NCBI RefSeq assembly: GCF_039535475.1
Contig: NZ_BAAAXG010000012.1
Coordinates: forward strand, 62,001-126,000
Origin: Streptomyces showdoensis
Lineage (GTDB): Bacteria > Actinomycetota > Actinomycetes > Streptomycetales > Streptomycetaceae
Direction: 5' to 3'
Length of the DNA: 64,000 bases
Shown here: piece after piece, positions 1 to 8,059 of the stretch
How positions within the stretch are numbered: position 1 is the first letter of the stretch
Layout: each line of letters opens with the position of its first letter
Notes under the pieces: generated by a model
What the model saw: only the letters and a program-made list of their open reading frames with translations
Told to the model about the DNA's origin: nothing
The model's database searches: none
Program-made: the position numbers and the translations under genes

Positions 1-606
1 CCCGTCCGCCCACACCGGCAGCGCGTCGACCCGGGCGAGCCGGTCGGGGAAGCCGCCGTCCCGCTCCCCGATCGGCCGGACCGCGTCGAGCGCGTCGGCG
101 GCCCGCGCGGCGCCGGGCAGCGGGGCGAGGCCCTCGACGGGGCGGTGGCGCGCGGCCCAGTACCCGAGACCGTGCGCGAGTTCGGTCAGCCGCGGCGCGG
201 TCTCCTCGCCCGCGAGCAGGGTGCGCACGCCGTGCCCCACCCGGATGACGGGGTGCGTGGAACCGCCGTACAGGCCCGGCAGCAGCCGCGGCCACCACAC
301 GGCGAGCACCTCGCGCCAGGGCCGCTCGGCGAGCTCGCGCCCGAAGTGGCCGATCCAGTCGGCGGCCCGCCGCGGGTCCCCCAGCGCGCGCCGCCAGTCG
401 GCCGCGGTGACCGGCTCGACGCCGGCCGGGAACTCCTCCAGCCGGGGCGCGTAGCGGTCGAGCCAGCGGTGCACCGACCCGGCCCGCCCGTGGGCGGCGA
501 GGGCCTCGACGGCCATCGGGGCGTGGTTGGTGAGCCGCCCGAGCCGCTCGGGCCCGGAGGAGTGCAGGCGCTGGAGCGCCTCGTCGAGCGTGCCTGTCGT
601 GTCCAT
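1..606 (-). CDS. Questin oxidase family protein (DUF4243), 3' part outside window
   Basis: The reading frame opens at an ATG (606-604) and stays open for 202 codons to the window edge, so the C-terminal part is missing. The N-terminus MDTTGTLDEALQRL and the stretch GRLTNHAPMAVEAL match what I remember of the questin oxidase-like family of actinomycetes. These are soluble proteins related to a fungal Baeyer-Villiger-type oxidase; the bacterial substrate is unknown. It is divergent from the BlaI-type gene across about 250 bp of repeat-rich DNA. The family call comes from remembered similarity, not from a catalytic motif. Confidence 0.7.
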   Translation of the reverse strand, partial: MDTTGTLDEALQRLHSSGPERLGRLTNHAPMAVEALAAHGRAGSVHRWLDRYAPRLEEFPAGVEPVTAADWRRALGDPRRAADWIGHFGRELAERPWREVLAVWWPRLLPGLYGGSTHPVIRVGHGVRTLLAGEETAPRLTELAHGLGYWAARHRPVEGLAPLPGAARAADALDAVRPIGERDGGFPDRLARVDALPVWADG

Positions 607-726
607 GAGAGGGACGGTAGGCGGGCCGGTGCGACGGCGGAACGGGCCGGGGACGTAGGGCGGGCGGACGAAGGGCGGAGGACGCACGCAGGACGGGCGG
701 AGGACGGACCTAGGACCCGGGGCCCC

Positions 727-757
727 CGTCCGGCGTCCGTCCGGCGTCCGTCCGGCC
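727..757. repeat. Short 11-bp tandem repeat in divergent promoter region
   Basis: The unit CGTCCGGCGTC is repeated 2.8 times between the questin-oxidase-like gene and the blaI-like gene. A TACGAT -10-like hexamer lies downstream at 804-809. The rest of the 607-858 gap shows only related GGACG/CGTCC repeats and no gene. Confidence 0.6.
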
Positions 758-858
758 GGTGTCCTCCGGGCCGACGCCGGTGGGACGCCGGGTGTCGCGT
801 CAGTACGATGGGCGGCCGGGTACCCGTTCCGGGGGACGGCGAGGCGGAGGGCGGCAGG

Positions 859-1239
859 ATGGCGGAGGTTCCGCGACGGCGTGGGCAGGGCGAGCTGGAG
901 ACCCTGGTGCTGGCCGCGCTGCGGGCCGCCGACGGGCCGGTCACGGCCGGCTGGGTGCAGGAGCGGCTCGGCGGCGACCTCGCGTACACCACCGTCATCA
1001 CGATCCTGACCCGCCTGCACACGAAGGGCGCCGTCGCGCGGGAGCGGGCGGGCCGGTCCTTCGAGTGGACGGCCGTCGCGGACGAGGCGGGTCTCGCCGC
1101 GCTGCGGATGCGCCGGGTCCTGGACGGCGAGTCCGACCGGGAGGCGGTGCTCGCCCGGTTCGTGACGGGACTGTCCTCGGCGGAGGAGCAGTTGGTGCGC
1201 GAGCTCCTGGCCCAGGCCGGGGAGGACGGGGAGGACTGA
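859..1239 (+). CDS. BlaI/MecI/CopY family transcriptional repressor
   Basis: This 126-residue protein has the BlaI-type winged helix: an N-terminal LETLVLAAL helix, the PVTAGWVQERL region and TTVITILTRLHTKGAV as recognition helix and wing. The family normally represses a membrane protease/antibiotic sensor gene and is inactivated by proteolysis. Here it lies 4 bp upstream of an M56 metallopeptidase gene, the classical blaI-blaR1-like pairing. ATG 859 was chosen because GGAGGGCGGCAGG precedes it. An in-frame ATG at 808 overlaps a TACGAT -10-like hexamer and is unlikely to be used. The inducer is unknown, and no penicillin-binding domain is present in the partner. Confidence 0.88.
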   Translation: MAEVPRRRGQGELETLVLAALRAADGPVTAGWVQERLGGDLAYTTVITILTRLHTKGAVARERAGRSFEWTAVADEAGLAALRMRRVLDGESDREAVLARFVTGLSSAEEQLVRELLAQAGEDGED

Positions 1240-1243
1240 CGCC

Positions 1244-2176
1244 ATGGGGGTCTTCGTCTTCCTGCCGCTGGTCCTCCCGCTGACCGCCTGGCCGGTCGCG
1301 CGACTGGCCGAACAGCACCTGCACCCGCGCACCGCGACCCGGATGCTGACCGCCGTCGCCGCCGTCCTCGCGCTGTGCAGCACGCTGTGCCTGGCGCTGC
1401 TGGTGGTCGTCGGCACGGCCCAGCTCCCCGGCAACCCGCTCCCCGACGCCTGGTCCGACCCCGAGGTGCGGGCCGCGGTGCCGTACGACGAGGTGGCCGG
1501 CCGGCTCGCGATCCCCGCGCTGCTCGCCGTACTGGCCGCCTGCGGCTGGACGCTCGCGCGGCACCGGCGGGTGCGCCGCCGGGCGGAGCGCGCGCTCGCC
1601 CTCCTGCCCGCCCGCGCGGTCGCCGTGCTGCCCGACGAACTCCCTTACGCGTACGCGCTGCCCGGCGGGCGGCGGGACCGGGTGGTGGTCAGCCGCGGGA
1701 TGCTGGCGCGGCTCGGCTCGCGCGAGCGCCGTGCGCTCTTCGCGCACGAGCGGGCCCACCTGGAGGGCCGCCACCACCGCTTCCTGCTGGCCGTGCGCGT
1801 GGCGGCGCGCGCCAACCCCTTTCTGCGCCCGCTGAGCACCGCCGTCGGCTACACCGCCGAGCGGTGGGCCGACGAGGAGGCCGCCGCGCGGGTCGGCAGC
1901 CGCCGGGCCGTGGCCCGCGCCATCGGCAAGTCCGCCCTGGTGTCGGCCGGGGCGCCGGCCCCGACCCTGGCCGGTTTCGCCGTGACCGGCCCGGTGCCGC
2001 GGCGGGTGGCCGCCCTGCTCGCCCCGGCCCCGGTCGCCCGGGCCTGGCCGCGGGTCTCCACCGCGACGGGCGTGGCGGCCTGGGGCGCGGCCGTGGGGAC
2101 CGCCGCCTCCGCCGTCTCCTCGGCGAACTCGGCGGTCACGCTGTACGCGATCCTCCACACGGCCACGTCCCTGTAG
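1244..2176 (+). CDS. M56 family membrane zinc metallopeptidase (BlaR1-like protease domain)
   Basis: This 310-residue protein has hydrophobic segments near residues 2-20, 35-60 and 85-105. A zinc-binding HERAH motif (HExxH) follows at about residue 168 in the sequence ALFAHERAHLEGRHH, and a Glu-rich region (ERWADEEAA) follows that could supply the third ligand. This is the M56 domain of BlaR1/MecR1 without the C-terminal penicillin-sensing domain. It is probably co-transcribed with the BlaI-type gene (4-bp gap) and could cleave that repressor. The substrate and signal are unknown. Confidence 0.88.
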   Translation: MGVFVFLPLVLPLTAWPVARLAEQHLHPRTATRMLTAVAAVLALCSTLCLALLVVVGTAQLPGNPLPDAWSDPEVRAAVPYDEVAGRLAIPALLAVLAACGWTLARHRRVRRRAERALALLPARAVAVLPDELPYAYALPGGRRDRVVVSRGMLARLGSRERRALFAHERAHLEGRHHRFLLAVRVAARANPFLRPLSTAVGYTAERWADEEAAARVGSRRAVARAIGKSALVSAGAPAPTLAGFAVTGPVPRRVAALLAPAPVARAWPRVSTATGVAAWGAAVGTAASAVSSANSAVTLYAILHTATSL

Positions 2177-2227
2177 CCCGGCGGCCACGCCCCGTCGGCC
2201 GGCCGGCAGGCGCCCGTCGGCCGGTCG

Positions 2228-3445
2228 TCAGCTGATCGCCAGCGGGTCGTTCGGGGCGAGCGCGGCCGCGATGCGCCGGGCGACCACCTCGGCCATGTTG
2301 CCCTCGGGCGTGGTCGGGGTCTTGGTCGCGGACACCGCGAGGGCGAGCCGCTTGGACGGCAGATAGGCCTGGATCGCCGCGTACCCGGAGAACGACGGGT
2401 TCTGCAGCACCCAGCCGTTGACGACGATCACGCCGAGGCCGAAGTGCTTGGCCTTCGTCTGCTTCAGGCAGATCGTGGCCGGGCAGGTGGCGGTCCCGCC
2501 GCCGAGGCCGACCGTGCCCGGGTTCAGCAGGGTGCGGTAGCCGCGGGGCGAGAGGAGCTCACCGCTGCCGATGCCCTCGGCGGAACGGGCCAGGTCGCAG
2601 ACGTGGGTGGTGATGACCGCGCCGGGCGCGGTGGTCCACGACGGGTTCCAGAAGGTGGACTCCTCGTAGAAGCCGCGGTCGGAGGTGAAGGCGTGCAGCA
2701 CCCGCTGCGGGATGTCCGGGGTGAAGTCGTTCCGCGTGTTCCGCAGCCCCAGCGGCCCGGTCACCCGCTCCCGTACGAACTCCTGGATCGGCATGCCGGT
2801 GATCTTCTCCAGCGCGGCGACCAGCAGCACGTAGTTGGCGTGCGAGTAGCTCCAGCTGGTGCCCGGCTCGTACCAGAAGGAGTGGCGGTACGGGTAGGAG
2901 AGCAGCTGCCGCGGGGTCCACTGGCGGAACGGGTGCGCCGTCAGCTCCTTCACGAACGCCGGGTCGGTCACGTAGTCGTGCAGACCGGTGGTGTTGGTGG
3001 CCAGCATCCGCAGGGTGATCTGCCGCGCCTTGGGCACGTCGGGCAGCCACCGGTCCACGGTGTCGTCCAGGCTCACCGTGTGCTCCTGGACCAGCTGGAG
3101 CAGGGCCGTGCCGATGTGCGCGAAGGCGACCGAACCGGCCCGGAAGTGCATGTCCGGCTCGGCGGGCACCCCGGTCATGGACTCGCCGAGCGCGTCGGTG
3201 AGGACCTCGCGCCCGTCGAGGGTGACCTTCAGTTCCACGGACTTCAGCCTCAGGTCCGCCTTGGCCTTGCGGGTGATGTCCAGGACCCGCCGGGCCTGCC
3301 CGTCGAGCGGCCGCCGGGTCCGCTCGCACGACCGGTCGCCGTGGCCCGCCGGCTCCCGGGCGGCGGCCGGCGCGACGGCGGGGGCCTGGGACACGACGGC
3401 GAGGAGGGCGGCGCAGAGGGCCGCGCGGAGCGTGGTGCGTCTCAT
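2228..3445 (-). CDS. Secreted beta-lactamase-fold protein (PF00144-like) with degenerate active site
   Basis: A 405-residue protein with an N-terminal signal peptide (MRRTTLRAALCAALLAVV, cleavage near residue 30). The overall pattern is that of class C beta-lactamase/D-Ala-D-Ala carboxypeptidase-like serine hydrolases: VSLDDTVDRWLP, ITLRMLATNTTGLHDY, EPGTSWSYSHANYVLL, GLGVIVV. However, the place of the catalytic SxxK is SVAF (FRAGSVAFAHIG), without the lysine, and the YxN motif reads YSH. It may therefore be a non-hydrolytic or altered homologue. It is convergent with the M56 gene. Longer in-frame extensions past 3445 were rejected because the signal peptide begins here. Confidence 0.8.
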   Translation of the reverse strand: MRRTTLRAALCAALLAVVSQAPAVAPAAAREPAGHGDRSCERTRRPLDGQARRVLDITRKAKADLRLKSVELKVTLDGREVLTDALGESMTGVPAEPDMHFRAGSVAFAHIGTALLQLVQEHTVSLDDTVDRWLPDVPKARQITLRMLATNTTGLHDYVTDPAFVKELTAHPFRQWTPRQLLSYPYRHSFWYEPGTSWSYSHANYVLLVAALEKITGMPIQEFVRERVTGPLGLRNTRNDFTPDIPQRVLHAFTSDRGFYEESTFWNPSWTTAPGAVITTHVCDLARSAEGIGSGELLSPRGYRTLLNPGTVGLGGGTATCPATICLKQTKAKHFGLGVIVVNGWVLQNPSFSGYAAIQAYLPSKRLALAVSATKTPTTPEGNMAEVVARRIAAALAPNDPLAIS

Positions 3446-3570
3446 GCCCGCACTATCTCCGCGCCGCCGGTCCCGCCCCGCCCGCAACTCCGGCGGACAC
3501 TCCGCACGGGGGGCGGGGAGGCGGCCGTGTGGGGCAAGGGCGGAGCCGTGGCGGGGCAGGGCGGCGGGCC

Positions 3571-4575
3571 TCAGGCGCCGGCGGCGTCCAGGCGGGCGAG
3601 CTGTCCGGCGGAGAGGCTGAGCTCCAGGGCCGGGAGGGAGGCCTCGTACTGCTCCAGGGTGCGCGGGCCGATCAGCGGGATCACCCGCGGCGCGGTCTGG
3701 TGCAGGAGCCAGGACAGCACGAGCTGGTTGGGGGTGGCGCCCGTCTCGGCGGCCAGCCCGGCGAGGGCGTCGAGCCGCGCGTCGGCGTCGGGACCGGCGT
3801 ACCGCTCCATCATCCAGTGGTCCCGGCGCTTGGCCGGGTCGTCGTAGATGCCGCGCAGGATCGGCGAGTAGGCCACCAGGCTCAGGTCCTCGTGGGCGCG
3901 CAGGTAGTCCAGCTGCTCGTGGTCGACGACCGAGGCGACGTCGAGCCCGGTGCGCGGCCGCAGGTAGGAGTGCTGCTGCTGGAGGGCGACCGGGGCGGGC
4001 CAGCCGTGGCGCTCGCACAGGCCGCGGATGCGCTCCATGCGCCAGGTGCGGACGTTGGACCAGCCGATGTACCGCGCCTTGCCGGAGCGCACGATGCCGG
4101 CCAGCGCCTCCAGGGTCTCCTCCAGCGGGGTCGCCCGGTCGTCCACGTGGACGTAGAGCAGGTCGACGTGGTCGGTGCCGAGGCGGCGCAGGCTGTCGTC
4201 GATCGACGTGTTCAGGGTGCGCGCCCCGGCCCCGTCGAAGCGGGCCCGGCTCCAGTCCGCCCCGCCCCCTTCGAGCCGCGCCTCGTCGGCGTTGACGACC
4301 AGGCCCGCCGCCTTCGTGGCCAGGAACACCCGGTCGCGGCGCCCGCCGCGGGCCATCCAGCGCCCCAGCACCGCCTCGCTCTCGCCGCCGTCGCTGCCCG
4401 GCCGGTCCCACCAGCAGTAGCAGTTGGCGGTGTCGAGGAGGGTGCCGCCCGCCTCGGTGAACCGGTCGAGCAGGGCGACCGAGGTCTCCTCGTCCGTCGT
4501 CGTGCCCATCAGCATGCAACCGAGGCCCAGCTGGCCGATCCGCTCCCCGGTGCGGCCCAGTTCGACGTGCTTCAT
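3571..4575 (-). CDS. Aldo/keto reductase
   Basis: A 334-residue (beta/alpha)8 NAD(P)H-dependent oxidoreductase. The N-terminus GRTGERIGQLGLGCM is typical of the family. The catalytic Asp and Tyr lie in DTANCYCWW, the Lys in FLATKAAG and the His position in VDLLYVHVDD. The substrate is unknown. Start 4575 is preceded by GGGGGAG at good spacing. The gene is flanked by a serine-hydrolase-like gene and a divergent transporter, and nothing nearby suggests a pathway. Confidence 0.9.
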   Translation of the reverse strand: MKHVELGRTGERIGQLGLGCMLMGTTTDEETSVALLDRFTEAGGTLLDTANCYCWWDRPGSDGGESEAVLGRWMARGGRRDRVFLATKAAGLVVNADEARLEGGGADWSRARFDGAGARTLNTSIDDSLRRLGTDHVDLLYVHVDDRATPLEETLEALAGIVRSGKARYIGWSNVRTWRMERIRGLCERHGWPAPVALQQQHSYLRPRTGLDVASVVDHEQLDYLRAHEDLSLVAYSPILRGIYDDPAKRRDHWMMERYAGPDADARLDALAGLAAETGATPNQLVLSWLLHQTAPRVIPLIGPRTLEQYEASLPALELSLSAGQLARLDAAGA

Positions 4576-4805
4576 GGAACTCCCCCTCGTCATCGGCCCG
4601 TTCGCCGGTGGCACACGCTAGGTGTTGGAGTGCGCGCGAAGGCAAGCCGCTCCGAGCGGGGTCTCCCCAGGCCGTCGGCCGGACAGCGGGGCCAGGTCGG
4701 GCTCGGTCCAGGAGGTCCGAGCCGCCTCGCCGGCCAGGGTCTCCGGCCGGCGGTGACACGGGCGGGTGAGGAGACCCGTCCGCCGGTCCCGGACGGCCAT
4801 GCCGG

Positions 4806-6080
4806 ATGATCGAACGCATGCTGTTCGAGTCCCTCTCGGTCGCCGCGCTCGTCGTGGTGCTGGTCTGCGCCGTCGCCCGCCCGTTCGGGTGGTCGGAGGC
4901 GGCCTTCGCGGTGCCCGCCGCCCTGCTCCTGGTCCTCGTGGGCGCCGTGCCCCTGGAGCACGTGCGGGAGGAGGCGGTCCGGCTGGGGCCGGTGATCGGG
5001 TTCCTCGCGGCGGTGCTGGTGCTGGCCCGGCTCTGCGACGACGAGGGGCTCTTCCACGCCTGCGGCAGCTGGATGGCCCGCTGGGCCCGCCGCCGGCCGC
5101 GGCGGCTGCTCGGCGCCGTGTTCGCCCTGGCCTCGCTGATCACGGCCGCCCTGAGCCTCGACGCCACCGTCGTGCTGCTCACCCCGGTCGTCTTCGCCAC
5201 GGCCGCCCGCATGGGGGCCTCGGCCCGCCCGCACGCCTACGCGAGCGCGCACCTGTCGAACACGGCCTCCCTGCTGCTGCCGGTCTCCAACCTCACCAAC
5301 CTGCTGGCCTTCGCCGCCACCGGGCTGAGCTTCACCCGCTTCGCGCTCCTGATGCTGCTGCCCTGGCTGGCCGCCATCTGCGTCGAGTACGCCGTCTTCC
5401 GCCGCTTCTTCGCCGCCGACCTGGCACCCGGGCCGGACGGCGGCGACGGCGGGGCCGCCGGGGACGACGAGCCCGTCGAACTGCCGCTGTTCCCGCTGAT
5501 CACCGTGGCCGCCACCCTGGTCGGCTTCGGCGTGGCCTCGGCGGTCGGCGTCGACCCGGCCTGGGCGGCGGCGGCCGGCGCGACGGTGCTGGCGGTGCGC
5601 GCCCTGCTGCGCGGGCACACCCGGCCGGCCGCGCTCGTGCGTTCGGCCGCCCTGCCCTTCCTCGCCTTCGTCCTGGCCCTCGGGATCGTGGTCCGCGCGG
5701 TCGTCGACAACGGCCTCGGCCACGCCCTCGGCGCCGTCCTGCCGGACGGCGCCTCACTGCCCGCGCTGCTCGGCACCGCGGCCCTCGCCGCGCTCCTCGC
5801 GAACCTGATCAACAACCTCCCCGCGGTGCTCGCGCTCGCCCCGCTCGCCGCCCCCGCCGGTCCGGGCGCCGTGCTCGCCGTGCTGCTCGGCGTGAACATC
5901 GGTCCCAACCTCACGTACGCCGGTTCGCTGGCCACCCTGCTCTGGCGCCGCATCGCCCACGAGCGGGGCCACGACGTCCGGCTCAAGGAGTTCACCCTCC
6001 TCGGCGTCCTCACCGTCCCGGCCGCCCTGGTCGCCGCCACCGTGGCGCTCTGGGCCTCGCTGGCCGTCCTCGGTCCCTGA
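4806..6080 (+). CDS. SLC13/ArsB-type anion permease
   Basis: A 424-residue integral membrane protein with about ten hydrophobic segments. It shows ion-transporter signatures such as LSLDATVVLLTPVV, HLSNTASLLLPVSNLTN and, in the C-terminal half, NLINNLPAVLALAPL plus GVNIGPNLTYAGSLATLLW. These two inverted NxxNN/xPN re-entrant motifs are characteristic of the ArsB/NhaD/SLC13 (IT) superfamily. The substrate could be arsenite, sulfate, a dicarboxylate or Na+/H+. No arsenic genes are adjacent, so no specific name is given. Start codon choice is uncertain: a second in-frame ATG lies 12 bp downstream. Confidence 0.8.
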   Translation: MIERMLFESLSVAALVVVLVCAVARPFGWSEAAFAVPAALLLVLVGAVPLEHVREEAVRLGPVIGFLAAVLVLARLCDDEGLFHACGSWMARWARRRPRRLLGAVFALASLITAALSLDATVVLLTPVVFATAARMGASARPHAYASAHLSNTASLLLPVSNLTNLLAFAATGLSFTRFALLMLLPWLAAICVEYAVFRRFFAADLAPGPDGGDGGAAGDDEPVELPLFPLITVAATLVGFGVASAVGVDPAWAAAAGATVLAVRALLRGHTRPAALVRSAALPFLAFVLALGIVVRAVVDNGLGHALGAVLPDGASLPALLGTAALAALLANLINNLPAVLALAPLAAPAGPGAVLAVLLGVNIGPNLTYAGSLATLLWRRIAHERGHDVRLKEFTLLGVLTVPAALVAATVALWASLAVLGP

Positions 6081-6140
6081 CGGTCGCCGGCCGAGGGGGG
6101 CCGTCCGCGGCCTTGTCAGGGGGCGAGCGGCGGGTGGAGC

Positions 6141-6926
6141 CTAGACCCGCCGGACGTCGACGCCCTGCTCGGTGAGCGCGTCGACGACGGGGTCGGGGGC
6201 GTCGTGGTCGGTGACGAGGATGTCGATGTCGGAGATGGCGCAGACGCGGGCGAAGGCCCGCCTGCCCAGCTTGGTGGAGTCGGTCACCACGACGAGGGTG
6301 GCCGCCCGCTCCGCCATGGAGCGGTTGGCGCTCGCCTCGCCCTCGTCGTGGGTGGAGGCGCCGAAGTCGGGGTCGACGGCGTCGATGCCGAGGATCGCGT
6401 AGTCCAGCGAGAGGCCCTGGAGGGTCGCCGCGGCGAGCGGGCCGGTCAGCTCGTAGGACTGCGGGCGGGCCACCCCGCCGGTCACGACCGTCTTCACGTA
6501 CGGGCGGACGGCGAGCTCGTTGGCGATGTTGACGGCGTTGGTGACGATGGTCAGCGCCGGGCCGTTGGACTGCTGGGCGAGGTCGCCGCGGGTGGCCAGT
6601 TCGCGGGCGACCTCCGAGGTGGTCGTGCCGCCGTTGAGCCCCACGATCGCGCCCGGCGGGACGAGCGCGGCGGCGGCCCGGGCGATGCGCTGCTTCTCGT
6701 CGGCCTTGCGGGCGGTCTTGTAACGCAGCGGGAGGTCGTAGGTGACCCCGCTGAGCACGGCGCCGCCGCGGGTGCGGGTGAGCAGTTGCTGGCGGGCGAG
6801 CTCCTCCAGGTCGCGGCGGACCGTGGCGGGGGAGACGCCGAGCAGTTCGGCCGCCTCGCCGACCTCGATGCTGCCCTTCTCGCCCAGCGCGTCGAGCAGC
6901 CGCGTCCAGCGCTCGTGCGTGCTCAT
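6141..6926 (-). CDS. DeoR/GlpR family sugar-phosphate-responsive repressor
   Basis: A 261-residue regulator. The N-terminal DeoR helix-turn-helix is clear (LGVSPATVRRDLEELARQQ, followed by TRTRGGAVL), and the C-terminal sugar-phosphate sensor domain contains GLNGGTTTSEVAREL and VTDSTKLGRRAF. ATG 6926 has GAGGAG upstream. It is divergent from a SIS-domain gene and a class II aldolase gene, so it most likely represses that catabolic module in response to a sugar phosphate (inference). Candidate operator repeats are in the intergenic region. Confidence 0.92.
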   Translation of the reverse strand: MSTHERWTRLLDALGEKGSIEVGEAAELLGVSPATVRRDLEELARQQLLTRTRGGAVLSGVTYDLPLRYKTARKADEKQRIARAAAALVPPGAIVGLNGGTTTSEVARELATRGDLAQQSNGPALTIVTNAVNIANELAVRPYVKTVVTGGVARPQSYELTGPLAAATLQGLSLDYAILGIDAVDPDFGASTHDEGEASANRSMAERAATLVVVTDSTKLGRRAFARVCAISDIDILVTDHDAPDPVVDALTEQGVDVRRV

Positions 6927-6995
6927 CACCGTTCTCCTCGCCTCGTGACCTCGGGGGGCCGAGCCTAACGCGCACTCTCCCGATATGAGCGTTCC

Positions 6996-7035
6996 TTGCG
7001 CATGCTTGCTCAAAGTTGCGCGCAGACTCTATAAA
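6996..7035 (+). promoter_or_regulatory. Candidate DeoR-type operator (three TTGC direct repeats) and promoter
   Basis: TTGC tetramers start at 6996, 7006 and 7016, exactly one helical turn apart, each followed by G or T. A -10-like TATAAA lies at 7030-7035, and TTGCTC at 7006-7011 could serve as the -35 with an 18-bp spacer. DeoR-family proteins typically bind direct repeats, and the divergent DeoR gene starts at 6926. The operator role is inferred. Confidence 0.5.
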
Positions 7036-7075
7036 GGACTCAACTTCAATCATCACGGTTCGGGGAGGCGACGCC

Positions 7076-7951
7076 ATGAGTCATGTCGACACGGAGATAG
7101 CCAGTCAGCCCGCCTGCTGGCGCCGCGCGCAGGAGGCGAAGCCCGAGGGCCTGCCCGCCGACGGCGAGCGCGTGGCCGTCGTCGGCTGCGGCACCTCCCT
7201 CTACATCGCCCAGGCGTACGCGGTGCTGCGCGAGGCCGCCGGGCTCGGCGAGACCGACGCCTTCGCCGCCTCCGAGTACCCGGCCAACCGCCGCTACGAC
7301 CGGGTCGTCGCGATCACCCGCTCCGGCACCACGACCGAGGTCCTCGCCGCCCTGGCCCGGGTCCCCGAGGGCACCCCGACCGTCGCCCTCACCGGCGACC
7401 TCGACACCCCCGTCGTCGGCGCCGCCGACACCGTCGTGGACCTGTCCTACGCCGACGAGAAGTCCGTCGTGCAGACCCGCTTCGCCACCACCGCCCTGGT
7501 CCTGCTGCGCGCCGCCCTCGGCCTCGTGCCGGACGACCTCGTCGAGCAGGCCGAGCGGGCCGTCGCCGACCCGCTCCCCGAGGCCGCCGTGGCGTCCGAG
7601 CAGTTCACCTTCCTCGGCACCGGCTGGACCATCGGCCTCGCCAACGAGGCCGCGCTCAAGCTCCGCGAGGCCGCCGGAGCCTGGACCGAGTCGTACGCGG
7701 CGATGGAGTACCGCCACGGACCGATCAGCGTCACCGGCCCGCGGAGCACCGTCTGGTTCCTCGGCGCCCCGCCCGCCGGACTCCTCGACCAGATCGGCGC
7801 CACCGGCGCGTACGCCTCGGTCTCCGACGCCGACCCGCTCGCCGACCTCATCCGGGCCCAGCGCCTCGCCGTCGCCCTCGCCGGCCGCCGCGGCCTCGAC
7901 CCCGACCGGCCGCAGGGGCTCACCCGCTCCATCGTGCTGGCCGACTCCTGA
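7076..7951 (+). CDS. SIS-domain sugar-phosphate isomerase/deaminase (AgaS/FrlB-like)
   Basis: A 291-residue protein with two SIS modules. The first holds CGTSLYIAQAY and TRSGTTTEVLAAL; the second holds FLGTGWTIGLANEAALKL and YRHGPISV, as in the isomerase half of GlmS and in AgaS-type deaminases. It probably acts on an amino-sugar or keto-sugar phosphate and feeds the following aldolase. GGGGAGG lies 8 bp before ATG 7076. It is first in a two-gene unit opposite a DeoR regulator. The exact substrate cannot be read from the sequence. Confidence 0.85.
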   Translation: MSHVDTEIASQPACWRRAQEAKPEGLPADGERVAVVGCGTSLYIAQAYAVLREAAGLGETDAFAASEYPANRRYDRVVAITRSGTTTEVLAALARVPEGTPTVALTGDLDTPVVGAADTVVDLSYADEKSVVQTRFATTALVLLRAALGLVPDDLVEQAERAVADPLPEAAVASEQFTFLGTGWTIGLANEAALKLREAAGAWTESYAAMEYRHGPISVTGPRSTVWFLGAPPAGLLDQIGATGAYASVSDADPLADLIRAQRLAVALAGRRGLDPDRPQGLTRSIVLADS

Positions 7952-7979
7952 CCCGGGCCGTGTCCGGCCGGTGACCCCC

Positions 7980-8014
7980 CGGCCCGCCGCCGGCCCCCTT
8001 CCGGCGGCGGGCCG
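7980..8014. terminator. Intercistronic GC hairpin between SIS and aldolase genes
   Basis: Perfect 14-bp arms (7980-7993 and 8001-8014) with a 7-base loop. There is no T-run. It may attenuate or stabilise the transcript between the two cistrons rather than end it. Confidence 0.55.
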
Positions 8015-8059
8015 CCCGGCCCCGCGTCCCCACCCAGCCGAGCAAGGAGCAGAACCGTC

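Noticed and set aside
808..810. Upstream ATG as start of the BlaI-type protein
   Set aside because: It overlaps the TACGAT -10-like hexamer and lacks a ribosome-binding site; ATG 859 has one.
2228..5212. A 994-codon open frame on the minus strand
   Set aside because: Only the first-annotated part (2228-3445) resembles a protein, with its own signal peptide; the upstream extension is the antisense shadow of the aldo/keto reductase and permease genes in high-GC DNA.
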